Below, one piece after another: positions 48,319-55,612 of a stretch of DNA of 64,000 nucleotides; the first letter of the stretch is position 1; each line of letters opens with the position of its first letter. The notes beneath the pieces are model-generated. The model did no database searches and had not been told where the DNA came from. It worked only from the letters and a program-made list of their open reading frames with translations. The stretch is from a virus. The position numbers were made by a program, and so were the translations under genes. The stretch spans positions 1-64,000 of IMG/VR virus record IMGVR_UViG_3300035681_000021. The stretch is one strand, 5' to 3'.

Positions 48319-48945
48319 ATGGCATCAGTAGCATCCCCTTACGGTCTAAAACCCGTAAATGAGTTGGGCGGCACACCATACGCAGGTGCGACCCGTTCTT
48401 ATCTCATCGACCCCGCAGGAACTGCCTCAAACATTTACAACGGCTCACCCGTGTATGTGAATGCGTCTGGCTATTTGGCTGTGGCAACTGCAACCGGCGC
48501 TGACGCGACCACCAATGGCTTTCCTACTGGCACCGCTAATACCGGTATCGTAGGTGTGTTTGTTGGCTGTTCTTACATCAACGCACAAGGCCAAGTAATT
48601 TATGCACAGTACTACCCCACAGGTACAACTGGTGTGATTAACGCCTATGTTGTGGATGATCCCGGTGTTGTGTTCCAAGTTCAGTCCGCTGGCTCTGTTA
48701 CACAAGCTGCACTGGGCGCAAACGTGTTTTTCACAACCAGCGCTGTGGCAACAGGCAGCACATCAACAGGTAACTCTACGGCTTCTGTCGTAGCCGGTTC
48801 CTCTGCTGTGACTACTACCGCAGCTTTCCGTGTTGTTGGGTTTGTTAATATGCAAGGCTTCTCAGTTGTAGGCGACGCTTACACCGACATCCTTGTCAAA
48901 ATTAACCCCGGCTATCACACATTCACCAACGCTGTTGGCCTGTAA
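48319..48945 (+). CDS. Head decoration-like protein
   Basis: A 208-residue Gly/Ala/Thr-rich beta protein: ASVASPYGLKPVNELGGTPY, GSPVYVNASGYLAVATATGA, ANTGIVGVFVGCSYINAQGQ, and a C-terminal YTDILVKINPGYHTFTNAVG. Its place immediately before the capsid gene and a strand-rich composition suggest a capsid-decorating or stabilising protein. The opening APxGLKPVNxxGG occurs in similar proteins of other aquatic phages. AAGGAG lies seven bases before the ATG. Confidence 0.58.
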   Translation: MASVASPYGLKPVNELGGTPYAGATRSYLIDPAGTASNIYNGSPVYVNASGYLAVATATGADATTNGFPTGTANTGIVGVFVGCSYINAQGQVIYAQYYPTGTTGVINAYVVDDPGVVFQVQSAGSVTQAALGANVFFTTSAVATGSTSTGNSTASVVAGSSAVTTTAAFRVVGFVNMQGFSVVGDAYTDILVKINPGYHTFTNAVGL

Positions 48946-48958
48946 GGAGTAACTCAAA

Positions 48959-49888
48959 ATGGCAATTTCACGCGCACAACTACTTAAAGAGTTGCTCCCC
49001 GGCCTGAACGCTTTGTTCGGTATGGAATACGCACGCTATGGTGAAGAGCACAAAGAAATCTACGAAACAGAGAAATCTGAGCGTAGCTTTGAAGAAGAAA
49101 CCAAACTTGCTGGTTTCGGTGCTGCTCCCGTCAAAAACGAAGGTTCTGCCATCGCTTATGACAATGCACAAGAAGCGTTCACAGCACGTTACAACCACGA
49201 AACCATTGCCTTGGGTTTCTCAATCACTGAAGAGGCGATTGAAGACAATTTGTACGACAGCTTGTCTGCTCGCTACACCAAAGCCTTGGCCCGTGCCATG
49301 TCCTATACCAAGCAAGTCAAAGCCGCTTCCGTTATCAATAACGGTTTCAACGGTTCATACTTGGGCGGTGATGGCGTTACTTTGTTCGGTAACAACAGCT
49401 CCAGCACTCGTGTTGGCCATCCCTTGGTAAACGGCTCTGTTAACTACAACAGCCCAACCACTGGCGTGGACTTAAACGAAACCTCTTTGGAAAATGCCGT
49501 AATTCAAATTGCAGCGTGGACTGATGAGCGTGGTCTGTTGATTGCTGCCAAGCCTCGCAAAATGATTGTGCCTCCGTCACTTATGTTTGTTGCCAAGCGT
49601 TTGCTTGACACTGAACTGCGTGTCTCTACTGCTGACAACGACATCAACGCGTTGAAGCAGATGGGTGCAATTCCTGAAGGCTACACCGTCAACCACTTTT
49701 TGACCGACACAAACGGCTGGTATTTGATTACCGACGTTCCAAACGGCATGAAGCATTTTGAACGTATGCCTTTGTCCAACTCAATGGACGGCGACTTTGA
49801 TACCGGCAACGTCCGTTACAAAGCTCGTGAGCGTTACAGCTTTGGCTGGTCTGATCCTCTCGGTATGTGGGGTTCAGCAGGCGCGTAA
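48959..49888 (+). CDS. Major capsid protein, HK97 fold
   Basis: A 309-residue protein. The N-terminal helix region ISRAQLLKELLPGLNALFGM and MEYARYGEEHKEIYETEKSE is followed by HETIALGFSITEEAIEDNLY, YTKALARAMSYTKQVKAASV, VGHPLVNGSVNY and an end with FERMPLSNSMDGDFDTGNVR and FGWSDPLGMWGS, all typical of a family of podovirus capsid proteins. No N-terminal delta domain is visible, consistent with a separate scaffold. A very strong terminator follows directly, as is usual for this highly expressed gene. Confidence 0.85.
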   Translation: MAISRAQLLKELLPGLNALFGMEYARYGEEHKEIYETEKSERSFEEETKLAGFGAAPVKNEGSAIAYDNAQEAFTARYNHETIALGFSITEEAIEDNLYDSLSARYTKALARAMSYTKQVKAASVINNGFNGSYLGGDGVTLFGNNSSSTRVGHPLVNGSVNYNSPTTGVDLNETSLENAVIQIAAWTDERGLLIAAKPRKMIVPPSLMFVAKRLLDTELRVSTADNDINALKQMGAIPEGYTVNHFLTDTNGWYLITDVPNGMKHFERMPLSNSMDGDFDTGNVRYKARERYSFGWSDPLGMWGSAGA

Positions 49889-49898
49889 GCGACTTGAG

Positions 49899-49928
49899 AA
49901 AAGGGGACTAGCGTCCCCTTTTCTTTTG
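49899..49928 (+). terminator. Strong intrinsic terminator after the capsid gene
   Basis: AAAAGGGGAC and GTCCCCTTTT form a perfect 10-base stem around TAGC, followed by CTTTT. It begins 10 bases after the capsid stop and would set a high capsid-to-tail transcript ratio by partial termination. Confidence 0.85.
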
Positions 49929-50026
49929 AGGTATATTCAAACCATTCCGGGGTTTTCCGGTGCATCTGACAGTCCCGGCTGACGACATGTAGACAGATGC
50001 GCTCACTTGCATGTAAGGAAAAAATC
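49929..50026 (+). promoter_or_regulatory. Structured leader between terminator and next virion gene
   Basis: This 98-base gap has GTATATTC after the terminator (a possible -10 region), then CCGGGGTTTTCCGG, a short hairpin, and a GC-rich stretch containing CTGACAGTCCCGGCTGACGA. No gene is present apart from weak upstream codons of the next frame. TAAGGA precedes the start at 50027. It may be a promoter with a structured 5' leader. Confidence 0.35.
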
Positions 50027-50560
50027 ATGGCACGCACTACGTTTCAAGGCCCAGTCCGTTCAATGGCTGGCTTCTATTCCCAAGGCCCAAATACAGTTGT
50101 TAATCTTGCCAACGGTACAAACACCGTTACGCTTGATGTTGCTACATACGCAGGTAAGGTAATTCGCACCAACGATGCGACTTTGATTGTTACCCTGCCA
50201 ACCATCAACGCTTCGGCGAATCCAACAACCAGCGGCCCCGGTGAAGATCCCAGCACCGCAAACAATGTTGGTACGACTTACACATTTTTTGTAGAAACCG
50301 CCGCAACTGCCGTGGCTATCAAAACTGATGGCACAGACAAATTTGTTGGCTCGCTGTTATTGGTAGCAACCGATGCTTCTGGTGCAGCCACTGGTTATGC
50401 TCCCGCAGCAGCAAACGATGTCATTAACTTGGACGGCACTACCACTGGTGGAGCAGCAGGTTCTTGGATTACCGTGACTGTTTTGGCTTCTTTGAAGTAC
50501 TATGTCACAGGTGTTTTGCTTGGTTCTGGTACTGTTGCCACACCGTTTGCAAATTCCTGA
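50027..50560 (+). CDS. Virion protein following the capsid gene
   Basis: A 177-residue beta-rich protein: MARTTFQGPVRSMAGFYSQG, VVNLANGTNTVTLDVATYAG, TLIVTLPTINASANPTTSGP, and WITVTVLASLKYYVTGVLLG. FxGPVRSxxGF openings recur in structural proteins of aquatic phages. A head-fibre or decoration role is likely. The ATG at 50027 follows AAGGAAAA; an in-frame start 10 codons upstream lies in the leader and is less likely. Confidence 0.55.
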   Translation: MARTTFQGPVRSMAGFYSQGPNTVVNLANGTNTVTLDVATYAGKVIRTNDATLIVTLPTINASANPTTSGPGEDPSTANNVGTTYTFFVETAATAVAIKTDGTDKFVGSLLLVATDASGAATGYAPAAANDVINLDGTTTGGAAGSWITVTVLASLKYYVTGVLLGSGTVATPFANS

Positions 50561-50573
50561 TTAGGAGCAATCC

Positions 50574-50861
50574 ATGACGATGCAAGCTGATGTCCAGTCA
50601 ACGCGACTGACGGCAGACGGACAGGCGGTTAATTACCGCGCCCGTGTAAAAGCTGTATATGGTCTTGCGGGGGCAAGCGCAGGGTCGGTCAAGTTCTATA
50701 ACGGAACTGACGCAACAGGAACGCTGCTGCTTGAGGTAGACACTCCCGCAGGTACAGCAAACACATTTCTTTTGCCAATCCCCGGCGAAGGAATTTTGTT
50801 TACTACAGGCGTTTACGTTGATGTAACCAACATCACTGGCGTGACGATTGTCTATGGCTAA
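50574..50861 (+). CDS. Small beta-sandwich virion protein
   Basis: A 95-residue protein: QSTRLTADGQAVNYRARVKA, VYGLAGASAGSVKFYNGTDA, TLLLEVDTPAGTANTFLLPI and FTTGVYVDVTNITGVTIVYG. The strand pattern and the end (GIxFxxGxYVxxTNxxxVTxxY) are familiar from phage proteins near head-completion genes. It probably decorates the particle. GGAGCA lies before the ATG, and the stop overlaps the next start. Confidence 0.6.
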   Translation: MTMQADVQSTRLTADGQAVNYRARVKAVYGLAGASAGSVKFYNGTDATGTLLLEVDTPAGTANTFLLPIPGEGILFTTGVYVDVTNITGVTIVYG

Positions 50862-51108
50862 GTCCCCAGCATGGCAACGAGCAGAGGGGAAGAATCCCAA
50901 AGGTGGTTTGAACGCCAAAGGACGCGCCTCTTACAACAAAGCAAACCCGGGGAAGCCGGGTTTGAAAGCTCCTCAGCCAGAGGGCGGCAAACGCCGCGAC
51001 TCCTTCTGCGCCCGTATGGAAGGCATGAAGAAAAAGTTGACAAGCGAAAAAACCGCCAAGGATCCAAATTCGAGGATTAACAAAAGCTTGCGGGCTTGGA
51101 AGTGTTGA
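50854..51108 (+). CDS. Small basic protein (DUF6321-like)
   Basis: An 84-residue Lys/Arg-rich protein: MAKSPAWQRAEGKNPKGGLN, KGRASYNKANPGKPGLKAPQ, then GGKRRDSFCARMEGMKKKLT and SEKTAKDPNSRINKSLRAWK, ending in Cys. The sequence is the recurrent small phage protein that I associate with DUF6321; function unknown. The charge suggests contact with DNA or the head interior. The ATG at 50854 lies within the 3' end of the upstream gene. Confidence 0.7.
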   Translation: MAKSPAWQRAEGKNPKGGLNAKGRASYNKANPGKPGLKAPQPEGGKRRDSFCARMEGMKKKLTSEKTAKDPNSRINKSLRAWKC

Positions 51109-51115
51109 GGTAATC

Positions 51116-51445
51116 ATGAAAAAAATTGGCAAAAAACCTACTGATGACCAAATGCTTGAAGGCAGTGGGGCTGGTGCTGGCAAAGTAAGCACCAAAACTC
51201 CTTGGCTTGGTGATGGGCGTGTGACAGGTAGCCGTTCCGCAAAAGACTACAAAGAAAAAGAGGACACAGCCTCAGAGTTTTCCGGCGAAATGGGTTTCAA
51301 ATCTCCTAGAAGTAGAAACTATGACTCAGGGGACAGAACCCCGCGCATGAGCGATGACTACGCCAAAGGCGGCAAAGTTTCTTCAGCTTCTGCGCGTGCA
51401 GATGGCTGTGCTGTCAAAGGCAAAACCAAAGGACGGATGGTATGA
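51116..51445 (+). CDS. Small basic virion-region protein with AKGGKV motif
   Basis: A 109-residue protein, mostly disordered by composition: GSGAGAGKVSTKTPWLGDGR, MGFKSPRSRNYDSGDRTPRM, then DDYAKGGKVSSASARADGCA and VKGKTKGRMV. The end KGKTKGRMV returns in the 51614 gene and as TKGKLARGPM in the 54053 gene. Sharing of short tails between otherwise different proteins points to a common signal. No enzymatic motif. The stop overlaps the holin-like gene as ATGA. Confidence 0.6.
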   Translation: MKKIGKKPTDDQMLEGSGAGAGKVSTKTPWLGDGRVTGSRSAKDYKEKEDTASEFSGEMGFKSPRSRNYDSGDRTPRMSDDYAKGGKVSSASARADGCAVKGKTKGRMV

Positions 51446-51630
51446 ACAACGACGTAAAAACAATGACTGATGGCGCTGCTGTGGTTGTTGGACTTGGCGG
51501 GTTCATGGGCTGGATGACTCCTGTTGTAGCGCTCATTGGTGGAGTATTGACCATTGTGTGGATGATTATCCGCATCTGGGAAACTGAAACGGTTAAAAAC
51601 TTGATGGCTAAGTATGCCAAGCACGAGTAA
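51442..51630 (+). CDS. Small membrane protein, second holin candidate
   Basis: A 62-residue protein with hydrophobic residues about 11-45: TDGAAVVVGLGGFMGWMTPV and VALIGGVLTIVWMIIRIWE, which may make one long or two short membrane spans, and a charged end. Phage class II or III holins look like this, and similar genes lie among virion genes in T7-like phages. The 17-247 protein next to the lysis genes is a competing candidate; one might be the antiholin. It overlaps neighbours at both ends. Confidence 0.55.
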   Translation: MNNDVKTMTDGAAVVVGLGGFMGWMTPVVALIGGVLTIVWMIIRIWETETVKNLMAKYAKHE

Positions 51631-51979
51631 GAAACAGCACAATTTCATGGAAGCGGTGGCCAACAACCCATCGTTTGCCAAGAAGGTGGGAGTTCCACAG
51701 TCTGTGGGCAAGGATTTTTCAAACGCCGACAAAGGCAAAACTTTTAAAAGAGGTGGTGATATGGCTAAAGCAAACCCTTTCATGGAAATGATTGCCAAGA
51801 AAAAAGAGATGGCAAAAGGCAAAAAAGAAATGCCAATGAAAAAGATGGCTTCTGGTGGCATCACCAGCGCCAAAATGGGTTCAGTGAAAACTGCTGCTCC
51901 CAGCCGTGACGGTATTGCTTCCAAAGGCAAAACCAAAGGCAAGATGGTCAAAATGAAGTCCGGCGGAAAGATGTGCTGA
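51614..51979 (+). CDS. Lys-rich protein with three GG motifs
   Basis: A 121-residue basic protein. The first 35 residues, STSKKQHNFMEAVANNPSFA then KKVGVPQSVGKDFSNADKGK, are a conserved-looking module found in many phages. The remainder is Lys/Met-rich and low in complexity, with KRGGDM, ASGGIT, KGKTKGKMVKMKSGGKMC. The end resembles the 51116 gene. It might sit inside the head or be ejected. It overlaps the holin-like gene by 17 bases. Confidence 0.62.
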   Translation: MPSTSKKQHNFMEAVANNPSFAKKVGVPQSVGKDFSNADKGKTFKRGGDMAKANPFMEMIAKKKEMAKGKKEMPMKKMASGGITSAKMGSVKTAAPSRDGIASKGKTKGKMVKMKSGGKMC

Positions 51980-51983
51980 GATG

Positions 51984-52256
51984 ATGTCCAGCCGTGGAAT
52001 GGGGGACATCAACCCTTCAAAAATGCCCGGCGGGAAGAAAAAAGCCCGTCGGGACGACACTGACTTCACCCAGTACAAAGAGGGTGGGAAAGTCAACGCG
52101 GCTGGAAATTACACAAAACCCAGTTTGCGCAAGCGGATTGTGTCTCAAGTCAAGGCGGCGGCTACCCACGGTACTGGCGCAGGTCAATGGTCAGCAAGAA
52201 AAGCCCAGTTGGTAGCCAAGAAGTACAAGGCTGCTGGCGGGGGGTACAAAGATTGA
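51984..52256 (+). CDS. Small basic protein with KEGGKV motif
   Basis: A 90-residue protein: MSSRGMGDINPSKMPGGKKK, RDDTDFTQYKEGGKVNAAGN, YTKPSLRKRIVSQVKAAATH then GQWSARKAQLVAKKYKAAGG. The C-terminal part KPxLRxRIVxxVKAxxxGGxxGQWSARKAQLxAxxYK is a motif I have seen in many phages. Highly positive, so nucleic-acid contact is likely. Its stop overlaps a TTG start of the next gene. Confidence 0.68.
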   Translation: MSSRGMGDINPSKMPGGKKKARRDDTDFTQYKEGGKVNAAGNYTKPSLRKRIVSQVKAAATHGTGAGQWSARKAQLVAKKYKAAGGGYKD

Positions 52257-52486
52257 AAGCGCCGCAGCAATCCCTTAAGAACTGGGGCGATCAAAAGTGG
52301 AGAACCAAAAGTGGCAAACGCTCTTCTGACACAGGCGAAAGATACCTTCCTGAAGCTGCAATTAAAGCTCTTAGCCCTTCTGAATACGCTGCAACAACGC
52401 GTGCAAAACGTGCTGGCAAAGCTAAAGGGAAGCAGTTCGTGAAGCAACCACCCAAGGTGGCAAAGAAAACGGCGGGATTTAGATAA
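52253..52486 (+). CDS. DUF5872-like small basic protein, TTG start
   Basis: A 77-residue protein: KAPQQSLKNWGDQKWRTKSG, KRSSDTGERYLPEAAIKALS and PSEYAATTRAKRAGKAKGKQ. The pattern is the recurrent DUF5872 phage family, often seen next to the preceding gene. I place the start at TTG 52253, which overlaps the upstream stop as TTGA with a G-rich ribosome site before it; an upstream ATG at 52187 would read 22 codons inside the neighbour. The end overlaps the next ATG by one base. Confidence 0.7.
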   Translation: MKAPQQSLKNWGDQKWRTKSGKRSSDTGERYLPEAAIKALSPSEYAATTRAKRAGKAKGKQFVKQPPKVAKKTAGFR

Positions 52487-53421
52487 TGGCAACAACTTCT
52501 GGGTCAGCAGGCTTTAATTTAGACCTCACCGAACTGGTAGAGGAGGCGTTTGAGCGTGCTGGTTCAGAGTTGCGCACTGGTTATGACCTTAAAACGGCTC
52601 GCCGGTCGTTAAATTTGCTGTTTGCCGACTGGGCAAACCGTGGTGTCAACATGTGGACGTTCGAGCAGGGCACCATTACCTTTGAGCAAGGGTTAAACAC
52701 CTACGCAGTGCCTACAGACACGGTTGATTTGCTGGATCATGTGATCCGAACCAACGCAAATGTGGCTTCTACCCAGTCTGATTTGACAATCACACGCATC
52801 AGTGTATCCACATATGCCACTATCCCCAACAAATTAACCCAAGCCAGACCAATTCAGGTCTGGTATCAGCGTTTGGACGGCCAAATCAGCCCAACTTCTG
52901 CGGTGTTGGCCACCAGCATTAACGCTACAACAGACACAATCGTTCTTTCCAACGTAGTTGGGCTTCCCGCCATTGGTTACATCAACCTTGACAGCGAAAC
53001 CATTTTCTACAACTACATTGATGGCAACACCCTGAGTAATTGTTTCCGTGGACAAAACGGCACAACAGCAGCCTCGCACACTGCCAGCGCAACAGCCAAG
53101 ATTTACGTCAACAACACCCCCAGAGTGACTGTTTGGCCAACGCCAGACGGCTCCCAGACCTATCAGTTTGTGTACTGGCGCATGCGTCGCGTGCAAGATG
53201 CCGGTAACGGTGTCAATGTAATGGACGTGCCGTTTCGTTTTGTGCCGTGTATGGTGTCTGGATTGGCCTACTACGTCGCTTTAAAAGTGCCCGGTGGTAT
53301 GGACAGGCTGGGCATCTTGAAACAGCAGTATGACGAGGCTTGGATGACGGCGGCTGACGAAGATCAGGAACGCGCCGCGTTGCGTCTCGTGCCTAGACAG
53401 ATGTTCATTGGGGGTAGCTGA
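52486..53421 (+). CDS. Head-tail adaptor, P22 gp4-like, with inserted beta module
   Basis: A 311-residue protein. The start LDLTELVEEAFERAGSELRT, TARRSLNLLFADWANRGVNM and the end MVSGLAYYVALKVPGGMDRL plus LKQQYDEAWMTAADEDQERA match gp4-type adaptor proteins that extend the portal ring. Residues about 135-215 (LATSINATTDTIVLSNVVGL, INLDSETIFYNYIDGNTLSN, FRGQNGTTAASHTASA) form an extra beta module that interrupts the adaptor and resembles part of the hub protein at 1175-3412. Typical gp4 proteins are shorter, which fits an insertion. Confidence 0.65.
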   Translation: MATTSGSAGFNLDLTELVEEAFERAGSELRTGYDLKTARRSLNLLFADWANRGVNMWTFEQGTITFEQGLNTYAVPTDTVDLLDHVIRTNANVASTQSDLTITRISVSTYATIPNKLTQARPIQVWYQRLDGQISPTSAVLATSINATTDTIVLSNVVGLPAIGYINLDSETIFYNYIDGNTLSNCFRGQNGTTAASHTASATAKIYVNNTPRVTVWPTPDGSQTYQFVYWRMRRVQDAGNGVNVMDVPFRFVPCMVSGLAYYVALKVPGGMDRLGILKQQYDEAWMTAADEDQERAALRLVPRQMFIGGS

Positions 53422-53849
53422 TGGGGAATCGGTTTTCCTCTGGCAAGAACTCGATTGCCGAGTGCGACCGATGTGGTTTCCGGTTCAAGCTCACGGCACT
53501 CAAAAAACTCGTTGTCAAAACCAAAACATACGACTTGAAGGTGTGCCCGCAGTGTTGGGAACCCGATCAGCCGCAGCTACAGTTGGGTATGTACCCAGTG
53601 GACGACCCGCAGGGGGTGCGTGATCCAAGGCCGGACTTGAGCTACCAGTTGTCTGGTCGCACGGGTTTGCAAATTGTGTTGACCAACAGCCCAAGCATTG
53701 ATGCGCAAGGTATTGTTGGTGGCGGTAGTCGGATCTTTCAGTGGGGCTGGAACCCAGTGGGTGGGGCAGCGTTTTTTGATGCTGCTTTGACTCCAAATAA
53801 TTTGGTTTTAGCGGTAGAAATTGGTACAGTTACAGTTGCAACGACATAA
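53421..53849 (+). CDS. Zinc-ribbon virion-region protein
   Basis: A 142-residue protein. CDRCGFRFKLTALKKLVVKT and VCPQCWEPDQPQLQLGMYPV give two CxxC pairs that should bind zinc (residues about 15-50). DDPQGVRDPRPDLSYQLSG follows, then a beta-rich C-terminus. The N-terminal ribbon with QPQ...VDDPQ is familiar from phage genes next to gp4-like adaptors, without known function. It starts one base inside the stop of the adaptor. Confidence 0.68.
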   Translation: MGNRFSSGKNSIAECDRCGFRFKLTALKKLVVKTKTYDLKVCPQCWEPDQPQLQLGMYPVDDPQGVRDPRPDLSYQLSGRTGLQIVLTNSPSIDAQGIVGGGSRIFQWGWNPVGGAAFFDAALTPNNLVLAVEIGTVTVATT

Positions 53850-53859
53850 GGAGTCGATG

Positions 53860-54051
53860 ATGGACAAGAAAGATTTAAAACAAGACAAAAAGATGGTTGC
53901 TGGCGCAGTGCACAAGCACGAGAAAGCCCTGCACCCCGGCAAGCCCATGACCAAGCTCAAGGCTGGCGGTAAGACCAATAGCGACATGCTCAAGTATGGT
54001 CGTAACATGGCGAAGGTCATGAATCAACGCTCTTCTGGTCGCGGAGGTTAA
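53860..54051 (+). CDS. Small Lys-rich protein
   Basis: A 63-residue protein: MDKKDLKQDKKMVAGAVHKH, EKALHPGKPMTKLKAGGKTN then MLKYGRNMAKVMNQRSSGRG. KHExxMHxGKxxTKLxxGGxT is a recurring small-phage-protein pattern. I prefer the second of two adjacent ATGs, which has AAGGAG six bases upstream. It carries the KAGGKT form of the GG motif. Charge suggests nucleic-acid binding; function unknown. Confidence 0.65.
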   Translation: MDKKDLKQDKKMVAGAVHKHEKALHPGKPMTKLKAGGKTNSDMLKYGRNMAKVMNQRSSGRGG

Positions 54052-54052
54052 G

Positions 54053-54253
54053 ATGGCTGAGTACAAACAACCTAAAAAAGCTCCAAGCGTGGTTGTTGGC
54101 GAAGAGCCAGCAAAAGAAACTATGCGAAAGGCAAACGTGTCTGTGGCAAACGTGCGCAGCCAAGACTATCCTCCCATGAAAACTTCTGGGATTGTTGTGC
54201 GCGGCGGTAAAGCGCAGACCAAAGGCAAATTGGCAAGAGGCCCGATGGCATGA
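54053..54253 (+). CDS. Small basic protein ending TKGKLARGPMA
   Basis: A 66-residue protein: AEYKQPKKAPSVVVGEEPAK then RKANVSVANVRSQDYPPMKT and GIVVRGGKAQTKGKLARGPM. The C-terminal GGKAQTKGKxARGPMA is shared by many aquatic phage proteins and is similar to the tails of the 51116 and 51614 genes. It starts one base after the upstream stop and overlaps the next gene by four bases. Confidence 0.65.
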   Translation: MAEYKQPKKAPSVVVGEEPAKETMRKANVSVANVRSQDYPPMKTSGIVVRGGKAQTKGKLARGPMA

Positions 54254-54987
54254 ACTACAGCCAGCTTGTAACTGCAATTCAGTCATACACGGAGAATCAG
54301 TTTCCCCCTGTATACCTTGCTGATGGATCGACTGAGAACTCAACCGCTCAGATCAATCGGTTCATTCAGCAGGCTGAGCAGCGCATTTACAACTCGGTTC
54401 AGTTCCCGTCTTTGCGTAAGAATCAGTACACACCAATCACGTCAAGCAATAAGTACGTGTCTTTGCCAAATGACTTTTTGTCTGTGTATTCTTTGGCATT
54501 GGTGACAGGTGTTGTTGGTGGAAACTTGGATACTGGCACGTTTGAGTATCTGCTGAACAAGGATGTGAACTTCATCCGTCAGGCGTATCCAAGCCCCAAC
54601 GACACAGGCGAGCCAAAATATTACGCGCTGTTTGGCCCCACAATTGTCAGTTCTGCGATCACCAACGAATTGTCAATTATCCTTGGCCCAACGCCTGATG
54701 CGGCGTATTACGTTGAGCTTCACTACTATTACTACCCAGAATCCATCACCACCGCGACCACAACATGGTTGGGTGACAACTTTGATTCTGTGCTTTTGTA
54801 CGGCTCTTTGGTAGAGGCATACACCTTTATGAAAGGTGAAGTTGACATCATCACTGGGTACGATGCCAAGTACAAGGAAGCACTTGCCTTGGCCAAACGC
54901 CTTGGAGACGGTATGGAACGCAGCGACGCATACCGTAGCGGTCAGTACAGAGAAGCCCCGTTGCCTCAGAATAATGGGGTGCGTTGA
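54250..54987 (+). CDS. Second adaptor-type head-tail connector protein
   Basis: A 245-residue protein: NYSQLVTAIQSYTENQFPPV at the start, INRFIQQAEQRIYNSVQFPS, KYVSLPNDFLSVYSLALVTG, GEPKYYALFGPTIVSSAITN and LYGSLVEAYTFMKGEVDIIT. Helical N-terminus, beta core with GxPxYYAxFG, and a C-terminal helix (YDAKYKEALALAKRLG) match the adaptor family seen in T7-like and SU10-like podoviruses (T7 gp11-type). It would sit below the portal. Because a gp4-like adaptor is also present, the connector probably has two rings. Confidence 0.68.
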   Translation: MNYSQLVTAIQSYTENQFPPVYLADGSTENSTAQINRFIQQAEQRIYNSVQFPSLRKNQYTPITSSNKYVSLPNDFLSVYSLALVTGVVGGNLDTGTFEYLLNKDVNFIRQAYPSPNDTGEPKYYALFGPTIVSSAITNELSIILGPTPDAAYYVELHYYYYPESITTATTTWLGDNFDSVLLYGSLVEAYTFMKGEVDIITGYDAKYKEALALAKRLGDGMERSDAYRSGQYREAPLPQNNGVR

Positions 54988-55412
54988 TGGCTTTTACAGG
55001 CAACTACTCTTGCAACACGTTTCGTACCGGCCTGCTAAACGGTACGTTTAACTTTACGTCTGGGACTTTTTACATTGCACTCTATACCAATGAAGCCACG
55101 CTTGATGCGTCTACCACGGCTTATACAACTACGGGCGAGGTTGTGGCTTCTGGATATACGGCTGGTGGCGAGATTCTTGTAATAAACCAGACACCCACCA
55201 CAGGCAATGCACCAAACACAACCGCATACATCTCATTTGCAAATGCCTCATGGTCAGGAGCTATCACGGCCCGTGGGGCTTTGATCTACAAGGCAGGCGA
55301 CAATGGCGCTGTTTGCGTTTTGGACTTTGGCTCAAACAAGACTTCAACCACAACATTTGTAGTGCAGTTCCCCGCTGTATCAAACACATCAGCAATCATA
55401 AGGATCGTGTAA
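54987..55412 (+). CDS. Beta-rich virion protein, copy A of a pair
   Basis: A 141-residue protein: MAFTGNYSCNTFRTGLLNGT, FYIALYTNEATLDASTTAYT then TGEVVASGYTAGGEILVINQ and ARGALIYKAGDNGAVCVLDF. The TGEVxxxGYxAGG segment and the strand order match the 55613 gene. Such proteins may line the tail or form fibres. The ATG at 54987 shares a base with the preceding stop; a TTG one codon earlier is possible. Confidence 0.6.
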   Translation: MAFTGNYSCNTFRTGLLNGTFNFTSGTFYIALYTNEATLDASTTAYTTTGEVVASGYTAGGEILVINQTPTTGNAPNTTAYISFANASWSGAITARGALIYKAGDNGAVCVLDFGSNKTSTTTFVVQFPAVSNTSAIIRIV

Positions 55413-55603
55413 TGCTAGTAACCACAACCAAAGGCGAAATGGATGATTCTCTGCTTGTAAAGCGAGAGGGTACAGTCGATAATGACAACGAACTCACCAC
55501 ATGGGTTGAGTACTGGTTGGACGGAGAGCTTGTCCACCGTTCCGCGCATGTAACTTTGAAAAAGCCACCCGTGTTTGCTGGTGGCGAGGCAGCTTCTTTT
55601 TAA
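55412..55603 (+). CDS. Small protein between paired virion genes
   Basis: A 63-residue acidic protein: MLVTTTKGEMDDSLLVKREG then NDNELTTWVEYWLDGELVHR and a tail KKPPVFAGGEAASF. It looks like a small strand-rich domain; the opening LVxTTxGEMDxxLLxKxEG is familiar from aquatic phage tail modules, function unknown. The ATG shares one base with the upstream stop (TAATG). A longer frame reaching back to 55250 overlaps copy A and is not supported. Confidence 0.6.
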   Translation: MLVTTTKGEMDDSLLVKREGTVDNDNELTTWVEYWLDGELVHRSAHVTLKKPPVFAGGEAASF

Positions 55604-55612
55604 GGAAATATC

